A stretch of DNA of 64,000 nt, taken from NCBI GenBank assembly GCA_963711095.1, contig CAVQCX010000030.1, forward strand, positions 310,001-374,000. The letters are read 5' to 3'. Numbering within the stretch: the first letter of the stretch is position 1; each line of letters opens with the position of its first letter. This DNA comes from CAVQCX01 sp963711095. GTDB taxonomy: Bacteria; Pseudomonadota; Gammaproteobacteria; Chromatiales; Chromatiaceae. The notes below the pieces were generated by a model. It saw only the letters and a list, made by a program, of their open reading frames with translations, was not told where the DNA came from and ran no database searches. Positions 48,281 through 55,326 of the stretch are shown one piece after another. The translations under genes and the position numbers were made by a program.

Positions 48281-48448
48281 AGGAACGTCGCGGTCACCCG
48301 CGCCCGTCGGGAGCTGCGGGTGTTCTCCAGCCTCAGGCCGGAGCAGATCGACCTGTCCCGCAGCAGCGCCGAAGGCGTGCGCGACCTGAAGCATTTCCTG
48401 GAATTCGCCGAGCGGGGCCCCCAGGCACTAGCCCAGGCGGCGATACCG
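48281..48448 (+). pseudogene. fragment of a DUF3320/DUF4011-type DNA helicase
   Basis: About 55 codons read RNVAVTRARRELRVFSSLRP, then SAEGVRDLKHFLEFAERGPQ. This matches the conserved C-terminal helicase motif region (motif VI VAVTRAR) of large UvrD/SWI2-like DUF4011/DUF3320 helicases found in defence islands. Neither start nor the rest of the gene is present. The frame runs directly into the truncated PIN gene on the opposite strand near 48445, marking a deletion junction. Confidence 0.6.
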
Positions 48449-48720
48449 TACCGGACCGCCAGGTCATGGGCCATGGATAGGACCCCGATATCCCAACCCT
48501 GGCGATCCGCAGCGGCGAATATCTCCTCATAGAACTGCACTTCGTCATGCTGGCCGTGATACGTCGGCTTGGGCATGACCTCCAGCCAGACCGCGTCGCT
48601 AAGGACCAGCTCGCGCCCGGGGTCGTCGAGGATCTCCATGGCCTCCTGCCCGGCATCGCCTTCGCCTCGCCAGGCGGCAATGAGCACACTTGCATCGATA
48701 TAGGTGCGGGTCCTAGTCAT
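48443..48720 (-). pseudogene. PIN-domain toxin, 3'-truncated
   Basis: From ATG 48720 the protein reads MTRTRTYIDASVLIAAWRGE...LVLSDAVWLEVMPKP...DRQGWDIGVLSMAHDLAVRYGIAA. This has the first acidic residues of a VapC-like PIN nuclease. It then runs antisense into the helicase fragment, losing the C-terminal catalytic aspartates normally 25-40 residues further on. The frame stays open for a long nonsense tail. It overlaps the upstream antitoxin-like gene by eight bases. Confidence 0.65.
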
Positions 48721-49063
48721 CCGCCAGGCCCCCGCGTCGCTCGCGGACCTCCGCGTCGATCTCCTCCCAGCTCAACAGCCGGCCGCCATCCGCAATAAAG
48801 GCCCGCCGCAGATCCAGCAGTCGGCGCCCGAGTGCCGTCCGCGGCTTGTAGTTGGCCGATACGGGATCGTTGGTCTGGGGACGGAGACCCACCCAGATCA
48901 AGGTTCCTGCATTAATGGGGCGATAGCCGGGATAGAGGTAGCTGACGGGAGCAGGAGGCGCCTGGGTCATGGGGGGAGTCGTTGCGAGCGAAAGGGCGGC
49001 GACGATGCCGGTGATGGTCGCAGCCGGCACCTCGGGGCGGTCGCCAACATAGCTTCGCGCCAT
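48713..49063 (-). CDS. antitoxin-like protein upstream of PIN gene
   Basis: 116 residues from ATG 49063. The last 48 (NYKPRTALGRRLLDLRRAFI, SWEEIDAEVRERRG) look like small antitoxins paired with PIN toxins. The first 65 residues (YLYPGYRPINAGTLIWVGL) are of unknown type and might be a separate fused or shifted gene. No ATG lies near the antitoxin part. The gene overlaps the PIN start, and the fragment at 49065 ends just before it. Confidence 0.5.
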   Translation of the reverse strand: MARSYVGDRPEVPAATITGIVAALSLATTPPMTQAPPAPVSYLYPGYRPINAGTLIWVGLRPQTNDPVSANYKPRTALGRRLLDLRRAFIADGGRLLSWEEIDAEVRERRGGLADD

Positions 49064-49064
49064 G

Positions 49065-49361
49065 TCAATACTCCGGTCCCATGCGGCCGATGGCGTCCTG
49101 GGTCAGAATCTGCTCAAAGAACATGCGCTTGGACGCTGCGTGAAGGTCCTCCAGCCCCTGTCGAACGACGGGCCAGGACAGCCCGGGGGGCTCCGCCAGG
49201 GTCTCCAAGTCGATCAGGGTACCGGACTTAAGCCCGCCCGGGACCTCGGCATGGGCTGGGGTCACGATCTGGAGCACGCAACGGGCGTTATCCAACGGCA
49301 TCTCCAGGCGTAGCTGCAAAGGCATACTGCGGACCGCCTGGTCGCCGACCTGCAGAGTCAC
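49065..49361 (-). CDS. C-terminal part of a TIGR04255-like protein
   Basis: 98 residues (RLEMPLDNARCVLQIVTP ... VVRQGLEDLHAASKRMFFEQ) resemble the C-terminal third of TIGR04255 proteins, including the ending LTQDAIGRMGPEY. Normal members exceed 250 residues, so this copy is 5'-truncated or starts in lost DNA. Its stop is adjacent to the following start at 49063. Function unknown. Confidence 0.45.
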   Translation of the reverse strand: MTLQVGDQAVRSMPLQLRLEMPLDNARCVLQIVTPAHAEVPGGLKSGTLIDLETLAEPPGLSWPVVRQGLEDLHAASKRMFFEQILTQDAIGRMGPEY

Positions 49362-49534
49362 GCGCAGTGGCGATAAGGTCGGCGGAGGCTCCAGCGTGGT
49401 AACTACTCACCCCCTCCCACGGGGTCTCTCGGGTTTTCCCATTCTTTAATACGATCAGATAGAACAAAGCGCTTGACATCATAGCGCCTACACACTATGG
49501 TTTTGATCCGAGACCTCGACGCGGATCAACCAAG

Positions 49535-50227
49535 ATGGGCGCATATTTCGGATCGAAGGCGACCTCCGGGCTGTGCCAGGCGATTATCGCCCTGATGCCG
49601 CCACACGATACCTACATCGAGACCCATCTGGGCGGCGGGGCGATCATGAAGCGCAAGCCGCCCGCGCTGCGCAGCATCGGCATCGATCTGAATGCGCGGG
49701 CGCTGGCTCGGTTTCGGTGCGACTACCCCGTGCAGATGATCCACGGCTGCGCTCACCGGTTTCTGCGCGAGTACGACTATCAGGGCCGCGAGCTCGTCTA
49801 CTGCGACCCCCCTTACCTGCATCATACCCGCAGCTCGGAGCGACGTTACCGCTTCGACTACCAGGAGCAAGATCATCTCGAGCTGCTGGCGCTGCTCAAG
49901 GGCTTGCCCTGCAAGGTGATCCTCTGCGGCTACCCCTCGGCGCTGTACGATGAGCAGCTCGGCGACTGGGGCCAGCTCGAGATCCAGGTCATGAACCAGG
50001 CCGGGGTGCGCCAGGAGCAGGGCATCGCCCTCGGCTGGGAGGACGTGCGCGACCTGCCAGCCGGCTGCACCGTCACCAAGACCTTCCCCGACGACACCCT
50101 GCCCGGCGGCCCGGTGCAGCGCACCATCGAGTACCAGGCCCCCTTCGTCCGGCCCGACAGGGAGCAGGACTACCGGGTAGCCTGGGCCTTCTTCCAACAG
50201 CAGCATGACGAGGACGCCGCCGCGTGA
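49535..50227 (+). CDS. D12-class adenine-specific DNA methyltransferase
   Basis: A 230-residue solitary methyltransferase. THLGGGAIMKRKPP replaces the usual FxGxG SAM motif, and the catalytic motif is VYCDPPYLHHTRS (DPPY). YRFDYQEQDHLELLALLKG and GYPSALYDEQLGDW are typical of phage- or island-borne D12 enzymes. The C-terminal third is less typical. No restriction enzyme is nearby. It may act as an epigenetic or anti-restriction methylase. Recognition site unknown. Confidence 0.8.
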   Translation: MGAYFGSKATSGLCQAIIALMPPHDTYIETHLGGGAIMKRKPPALRSIGIDLNARALARFRCDYPVQMIHGCAHRFLREYDYQGRELVYCDPPYLHHTRSSERRYRFDYQEQDHLELLALLKGLPCKVILCGYPSALYDEQLGDWGQLEIQVMNQAGVRQEQGIALGWEDVRDLPAGCTVTKTFPDDTLPGGPVQRTIEYQAPFVRPDREQDYRVAWAFFQQQHDEDAAA

Positions 50228-50361
50228 AATCCCGCGTCTACATCGAGACTTCGGTGATCAGCTATCTGGCCGCGCGTCCGAGCCGGGACCTGATCGTTGC
50301 GGCGCACCAGCAAGTCATTTGCACCCCTGAAGAGCTGCTCGGAGACCACCATGTGGACTGA
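50224..50361 (+). pseudogene. PIN-domain toxin with large internal deletion
   Basis: The frame from GTG 50224 reads KSRVYIETSVISYLAARPSR...AAHQQVI and then immediately CTPEELLGDHHVD before the stop. The first part is the N-terminus and the last the C-terminus of a PIN-toxin family of about 160 residues. Roughly 100-115 codons are missing in frame. The start overlaps the methylase stop (GTGA), and the stop overlaps the small downstream gene. Confidence 0.7.
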
Positions 50362-50533
50362 CCCCATCGTTGAAGAGCTGCATCGCTTGCGCGAGGCGCA
50401 TGCCGCTCGCTTCCATAACGACCTGCAGGCGATTGCCGAGGACCTGCTGAAAACCGAGCAGGAGTGGCCGGGACCGAAGATCGATCCGCAGCCACGGCCA
50501 CCGGTCGGACGACCCGGAGGCGTGGCGCGCTGA
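50351..50533 (+). CDS. small partner protein of the PIN gene
   Basis: A 60-residue protein (MWTDPIVEELHRLREAHAAR) that overlaps the end of the internally deleted PIN gene. Small MWTDPIVEE-type proteins regularly accompany such PIN genes and are presumed antitoxins. The proline- and arginine-rich tail lacks known features. Confidence 0.65.
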   Translation: MWTDPIVEELHRLREAHAARFHNDLQAIAEDLLKTEQEWPGPKIDPQPRPPVGRPGGVAR

Positions 50534-50622
50534 CCCTGCCAACAGGGGTGGCACCAGGCCGGACCGGAAGGGTGACTGTTGTTTGTGCTACGCTTTGTGG
50601 GCACATTCTTTCGGGGCACCTG

Positions 50623-50955
50623 ATGGAAACACTCGACGTCTTTTCCGTTCGCGATCTCCGCACCCGGTCGAGCGACCTGCTCAAGGACGCCGAGCTCGGG
50701 CAGCTGGCAATCATCACCAAACATGGCCGCCCGGCCATTCTTGCCGTGCCGTTCGACCGGAGGTTGCTCGATCAAGGCGTTCATCGCGCCCTGGCGCTGA
50801 CGCTGTTCGAGCAACGTCGGCTCACCCTTGCACAGGCCGCCAAGGTGGCGGGGCTTTCCCTGGACGGGTTCATGGACCTGCTGGAACCGCTCGGCCTGGC
50901 TGCCGTGGATTATCCAAGCGAGGAGCTCGCCGACGAGTTGGACGCCGCCTTGTGA
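50623..50955 (+). CDS. Phd/UPF0175-type antitoxin
   Basis: A 110-residue antitoxin from ATG 50623. Residues 3-45 form a Phd-like domain (SVRDLRTRSSDLLKDAELGQ, ITKHGRPAILAVPF). Residues 50-110 resemble UPF0175 (LTLFEQRRLTLAQAAKVAGL), an HTH-like module. It precedes a DUF3368 toxin by 23 bases, a recognised pairing. This appears to be the only wholly intact toxin-antitoxin pair in this island. Confidence 0.8.
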   Translation: METLDVFSVRDLRTRSSDLLKDAELGQLAIITKHGRPAILAVPFDRRLLDQGVHRALALTLFEQRRLTLAQAAKVAGLSLDGFMDLLEPLGLAAVDYPSEELADELDAAL

Positions 50956-50978
50956 TGCCAGTCTGAGCGCGGGTCGAG

Positions 50979-51485
50979 ATGGACAGGATCGTCGTCGCGG
51001 ATGCCGGACCATTGATCGCCTTGGCGCGAATCGAGCGTCTGTCGCTTCTGAATACACTCTACGGTTCCGTGGTGGTCCCGGAGACCGTCCTCCTCGAGTT
51101 GCGGTTGGATTCCGACCGGCCCGGGGCGCGGGTGTTGTCGGATTCCCTTGCCGGGGGTGTCATCCAGGCGCGTGCTCTACCCGAGCACTGCAAGGCGGAC
51201 TTGGCCCGTCTGAGCCTGGTGCTCGACGCCGGAGAGTCGGCAGCCATCCTGCTGGCGCAGGAGACACCCTGTCGTTTCTTGCTCATCGACGAGCGGCGCG
51301 GGCGAACGATCGCCCGAAGGCGCGGAATCCCTGTCGTCGGCTCGGCTGGCGTGCTGCTTGCGGCGAAGCGTCACGGTCTGTTGGCGTCAGTGGAACCGGT
51401 GCTGGTGGAGCTGGCACAACAGGGCTATCGACTCTCGGATGCGCTGGTGCGGGAGGTCTTGCGCCTGGCCGACGAGACGGATTGA
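50979..51485 (+). CDS. DUF3368 PIN-like toxin
   Basis: A 168-residue PIN-fold nuclease of the DUF3368 family, expected to be a ribonuclease toxin. Acidic catalytic positions are visible in VVADAGPLIALARI, VLDAGESAAILLA and LIDERRGRTIARRRGIPVVG, ahead of the GSAGVLLAAKRHGLL signature. It is paired with the upstream Phd/UPF0175 antitoxin. Confidence 0.85.
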   Translation: MDRIVVADAGPLIALARIERLSLLNTLYGSVVVPETVLLELRLDSDRPGARVLSDSLAGGVIQARALPEHCKADLARLSLVLDAGESAAILLAQETPCRFLLIDERRGRTIARRRGIPVVGSAGVLLAAKRHGLLASVEPVLVELAQQGYRLSDALVREVLRLADETD

Positions 51486-51834
51486 CCGCAGGAAGGACAT
51501 CAGCCGTCTGAACTGCTTGTCGCTACTCATGGAGAAGCCGATGCTTACCCTTGCCGGCGAAATCTCTTCTCGCTCCCACGCTCCCGCGTGGGAGTGTCGT
51601 CGCACCGCGCCAGCGGTGCGAGCGACCGGCGCCTTTGCTGAGGCGCCGTCGCCCCGTCGAGGCGTGGTGGCTTGCCGTCCATCCAACTTGTATGCGCCGG
51701 ACTTGAAATGCGCGGGACTGGGCTGTCTTGCCCGGTCGGAGGAGATGCGCGGCTCACACCATAGCGATGCGGGGGAGGCCGATGCGGGAGATTAGAGCCC
51801 TGATGCGGCGTTTCGGCGTCAAGGATCACTGACC
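51486..51834. repeat. gene-free region with REP-like hairpins
   Basis: CTCCCACG-ctcccg-CGTGGGAG (51573-51594) is the widespread proteobacterial CCCACGCTCC/GCGTGGGA type palindrome. GTCGCACCGC-gcca-GCGGTGCGA follows. At 51782 a short frame MREIRALMRRFGVKDH ends three bases before the helicase gene and may be the tail of a lost upstream gene. Confidence 0.55.
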
Positions 51835-53500
51835 ATGCTGCCGTCCCTGGTGGTCGACGAGGTCCGCCGCGGCGTCGCCGAGACCCTGCGTACCCAGTTC
51901 GAGCCCTCCACCGAGCTGTTCCGGGACGGGGTCCGCCGCCTGATCGAGAACCCGAGCTGGATCAAGGGGCCCTATGTGCAGCTCGGCATGCCGTTTGTCT
52001 CCGGCACCAAGGGCAAGGGCTTCTTCTCCGACTTCGAGACCGAGCACCCGGCCTTTCTCCATCAGGAACAAGCCTGGCTACGTTGCGGTGTGCGGCACAG
52101 CTCCACCCTGGTGGCCACCGGCACCGGCTCGGGCAAGACCGAGTGCTTTCTCTACCCGATCCTGGAGCATGCGGCCCAGGAGCGGCAGAAGGACGCGCCG
52201 GGCATCAAGGCCATCATCATCTATCCGATGAACGCCCTGGCCGACGACCAGGCCAAGCGCATCGCCGAGCTGGTGCAGACCACGCCCGCCTTTGCCGGCA
52301 TCCGCGCCGGGCTGTTCGTAGGCTCGGGCAAGACCAAGTACCAGCCTAAGAAGGCGGGCAAAGACCCGGAGCAGGATTCGGTGGATATGGGGCCCGACCA
52401 CATCATCACCGACAAGGATGTGCTGCGGGACAACCCGCCCGACATCCTGCTGACCAACTACAAGATGCTGGATTTCCTGCTAATCCGGCCCAGGGACCAG
52501 GCCCTGTGGCGCCGCAACGGGCCGGACACCCTGCACTACCTGGTGGTGGACGAGCTGCACACCTTCGACGGCGCCCAGGGCACGGACCTTGCGATGCTGA
52601 TCCGCCGCCTGCGCCATCGCCTGCAAAGCGACGTGCAACGACTGATCTGCATCGGCACCTCCGCCACCCTGGGGGACGCCAGCGATACCGGGCCGCTGCG
52701 GGAGTATGCCGGCCAGGTTTTCGCGACGGTTTTCGACGAGGACTCGGTGATCACCGAGCGCCGCCAGGGATTCGATGCCTTCATCGGCGACCGGGTGGTC
52801 GAGCATCTGATAGCCGACGACGAGACGGTGTTGCGGGCTATCCGCCAGCGGACCTACGCGCGGCCCCAGGAGGCCGTGGCGCAGGTTCTGCCGGCCTTCT
52901 TCATGGACCCGGATGTCCTGGCAGAGCTGCAGGCCGGCATCGACACGCCCCTGGGGCGGGTACGCCTCGGCGAGGAGCTGAAGAAGCACCTGCTGTTTCA
53001 ATCCCTGCTGCGCACGGCCACCCAGGCCCCGGTTACGGTGGATGAGATCGCGGACAAGATCCACCGCACCCTGAGCACCCGGCTCGTGCCGGAGGCAAGG
53101 GCCCTGATCCGAGCCCTGCTGACCCTGGTGGCCTGGGCCCGTGCGCCCCATGCCGGGCAACGGGTCGATGCGCAGACGCCGGTCGAAAAGCTGAGCTCCC
53201 CGGTCACCCTGCGCCTTCGCCCCCGACGGCCGGCGGCTGCTCTCCGGGGGGGAGGACGGCACCCTGCGCCTGTGGGATGCCGAGAGCGGCGGATTGTTGC
53301 GCATCCATGCCGTCTCGGGGACAGGCTACAAGGGCCATGCGGTCTGGGACCCCCGGGACAACCGGCTGATCGAGGCGAACGGCGACGCCTGGCGCTGGCT
53401 CGCCTGGGTCCGGCCCGGTCCCGAAGGCTGGCCGGAGCGCCTGCCCCTGGAAAGCTTCGGTCCTATGCCGGCACCCAAGCGGTTGAAAGAGACCGATTAA
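51835..53500 (+). pseudogene. DEAD/DEAH defence-type helicase N-terminus fused to a WD40 tail
   Basis: Residues 1-450 are the N-terminal motor of a large DEAD/DEAH helicase of the type found in defence islands: LVATGTGSGKTECFLYPILE (Walker A), IIYPMNALADDQAKRI, NPPDILLTNYKMLDFLLIRP, VVDELHTFDGAQGTD and CIGTSATLG. At about 53185 the sequence switches to a WD40 repeat (CAFAPDGRRLLSGGEDGTLR then LWD) that ends at 53500 and belongs to another gene. One extra base near 53209 also shifts the frame. The second helicase domain and C-terminus are lost, so the product is unlikely to be a functional helicase. Confidence 0.75.
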
Positions 53501-53511
53501 CGAAAGGCAAC

Positions 53512-53584
53512 GATGAGCATGATGAGAATCTGCCTTCGCGGCCAGACCGTCGAGCCACCCTTCGGAACGATAAAGTCATGGCGG
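53512..53584 (+). pseudogene. transposase C-terminal fragment
   Basis: The short frame MRICLRGQTVEPPFGTIKSW matches the conserved TVEHPFGTIK-type motif near the catalytic glutamate of DDE transposases (IS1182/IS5-like). Nothing else of the element is present. Confidence 0.45.
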
Positions 53585-53604
53585 TAGCCACCCCGGGGGT
53601 ACAC

Positions 53605-53839
53605 TCAAAGCAGATCGCGAGGGAGACTGAAGCGGCGGATGATTGCAGCGATGTGGCCTTTGCGGATCTCGTCGCCTTCCCCGTGGCATTTGATCGGATA
53701 CGATTCGGCTCGGCCATTCACATCGGGGTGATAGATCATCCGCTCGCTTCCCGTGCCCCGGTTCTTGTAGACTTCGAACCGGTCGTCGTGCTCTTTAGAT
53801 GACCTTAATCAGCTCCCGGTACGTATACGACTTAGGCAT
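53605..53839 (-). pseudogene. hicA: HicA-like toxin, one frameshift
   Basis: ATG 53839 overlaps the hicB stop and gives MPKSYTYRELIKVI, then an immediate TAA. Removing one base near 53797 continues KEHDDRFEVYKNRGTGSERM...YPIKCHGEGDEIRKGHIAAI to a stop at 53605, about 77 residues. The GTGSER and YPIK.HG patterns fit a HicA-type mRNA interferase of the double-stranded-RNA-binding fold. If the extra base is real, the toxin is dead while its antitoxin persists. Confidence 0.65.
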
Positions 53840-54227
53840 TGGCCAAGGCAAACGCCTTCCTGGACGCTTCGATCACGCCTGCGGATGGCAATGGCAAGCC
53901 GCCAACCTGGTACTCGGCTTCGGCGTTCTTTGCCACGGACTTGTAGGCGATCGCAGCCCGCAGCTTGTCCTGGCGAACCTGGGTGAATAGCTGCCAGAGC
54001 TCCGGCGCTGCCGGGTGGAGCACCATGTCGGGATGCCCTTTGTACTCAGAGAACCCGATCTGTATGGCGACCTGTTCGGCCAGATCCGTCACGGCTTTGG
54101 CGAAGGTTTTCCCGTAGCCCCGGAGGTCCATCTCCATCGCGAGCGCGACCCATTCTTCGTCTTCGCGATATCCAAGGACGTTGATCGTCAAATCACAGAA
54201 AGCCGGCTTCTGGGCTGGCTTTGTCAT
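53832..54227 (-). CDS. hicB: HicB-like antitoxin
   Basis: A 131-residue protein from ATG 54227, preceded by a perfect AGGAGGG ribosome site. The N-terminal half (LTINVLGYREDEEWVALAME, DLRGYGKTFAKAVTDLAEQV) is HicB-like, and the C-terminal half carries helices typical of its extended forms. It lies ahead of the hicA-like gene with overlapping stop and start (AATGCCTAA), an antitoxin-first order. Confidence 0.7.
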   Translation of the reverse strand: MTKPAQKPAFCDLTINVLGYREDEEWVALAMEMDLRGYGKTFAKAVTDLAEQVAIQIGFSEYKGHPDMVLHPAAPELWQLFTQVRQDKLRAAIAYKSVAKNAEAEYQVGGLPLPSAGVIEASRKAFALANA

Positions 54228-54636
54228 GCGCCCTCCTGGTAAGCATCCTGTCGAAAGTGTCTTGTTCGTGATGTGTGCTCCCTCTTGAGACCATAGACAA
54301 GAGCATGCACTGTAGTGCGCAATATGTCCTAATGGGTACCTTCGAACGCAAGAGCGGCGATTCGTAGGCATGAATTGTGCTGCAAAACCGGGCGCCAGAA
54401 GCCGCTCGTTGCCGGTCACCCAGATAACCTCCCCAGCTGTCGCACCAGCCAGCCGATCGGCAGCCGCTCGGGCTCAGTCAGCAGGTTGGCGCCCCGCCCG
54501 TCACCGACCCCCAGCCGCATGTCCACCAGGGCTCTCCAGGCCCAGCGCGGCTTAGCGGCCGGTCGGGGAGCTTTGACGAGCGGGGAGTCCTTTCCAATTC
54601 ACAGATGAGCCTGAACGAAGGGGTGAGTGGGCCTGT
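54228..54636. other. remnant DNA, no identifiable gene
   Basis: The first 80 bases beside hicB are AT-richer and may hold its promoter. On the minus strand near 54430-54560 a short open stretch (VDMRLGVGDGRGANLLTEPE, then RLPIGWLVRQLGRLSG) ends in a stop. It looks like the end of a protein I cannot name. The rest shows nothing. Confidence 0.35.
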
Positions 54637-54870
54637 TCAGGCGGTCGGTTGTTGGGCGGTGTTGATGGAACGGAACAGCTCTGCCCGGGCCTGGTTGAGC
54701 TGTCGAGCGGCCTCATTATCGCTGAGGGCGAAGGCGATTGCATCGAACTGCTGGAAGGTGAGCCCGGGCTTGAGGTATTGCGCGGGGTTGGGCAGGGATT
54801 TGAGCATGTCGTAGGGGGTCATCATGTCGGCATAGCGGTAGCGGTAGCGCTTGCGCAGGCGGCCCTTGGC
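54637..54870 (-). pseudogene. integrase-core (IS481-like) transposase, C-terminal fragment
   Basis: The frame RKRYRYRYADMMTPYDMLKS, NPAQYLKPGLTFQQFDAIAF, ALSDNEAARQLNQARAELFR matches the C-terminal tail following the DDE domain of integrase-core transposases. The catalytic part is missing upstream. It lies next to a miniature element. Confidence 0.6.
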
Positions 54871-54956
54871 TGATGCTGGATCGCCCCGAGGCCGGCGGCT
54901 GACCGGCTGCTGATCCTGGCGGAGGTCGGCACCATCGGCCCGAGGCCAGAGCCTTC

Positions 54957-55197
54957 AGCCTAGAAACGGCAGTTGACCGCTTCGAGTAGCGATCAAGTGT
55001 TTGATCTGACCATGGTTCCGGACAAGCTTGATGCTCACCCGCCGGGTGATAGCCGCTACGACCACCAGGGCACGCACCGCGCGGCGCCTGGCTGCGTTAT
55101 AACTCGTTGGAATAGGTCCACTATTCCGCCTCGTTATGCCTTGCCAGACACCACGGGGCACGCACCCTGGCGACCGTCCAACTGCCGCTTCTAGGTT
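54957..55197. mobile_element. 240-bp miniature inverted-repeat element, copy B
   Basis: This is the sister of 34505-34745. The ends CCTAGAAACGGCAGTTGACC and its near reverse complement (ACTGCCGCTTCTAGG) are better matched here than in copy A. The central TGGCTGCGTTATAACTCGTT and GCACGCACCGCGCGGCGCC are shared. It has no coding content. Confidence 0.8.
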
Positions 55198-55326
55198 CAG
55201 TGGTCGCCCGGCCGGCGCTGGTGTGCAAGGTCGGGATAAGCCCCTGCGAGCTGCTGGAGCGCTGTGGCACCGCCCCCGAGGCGGGTCCTGACCCGCGAAT
55301 AGGATCGGCCCAGGCTTGGGGCGCGG

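Noticed and set aside
47593..48442. Long open continuation of the PIN frame (total 375 codons).
   Set aside because: Beyond residue about 93 it is antisense of a helicase fragment and palindromic DNA and crosses the tRNA-Ser hairpin, so it is not real coding sequence.
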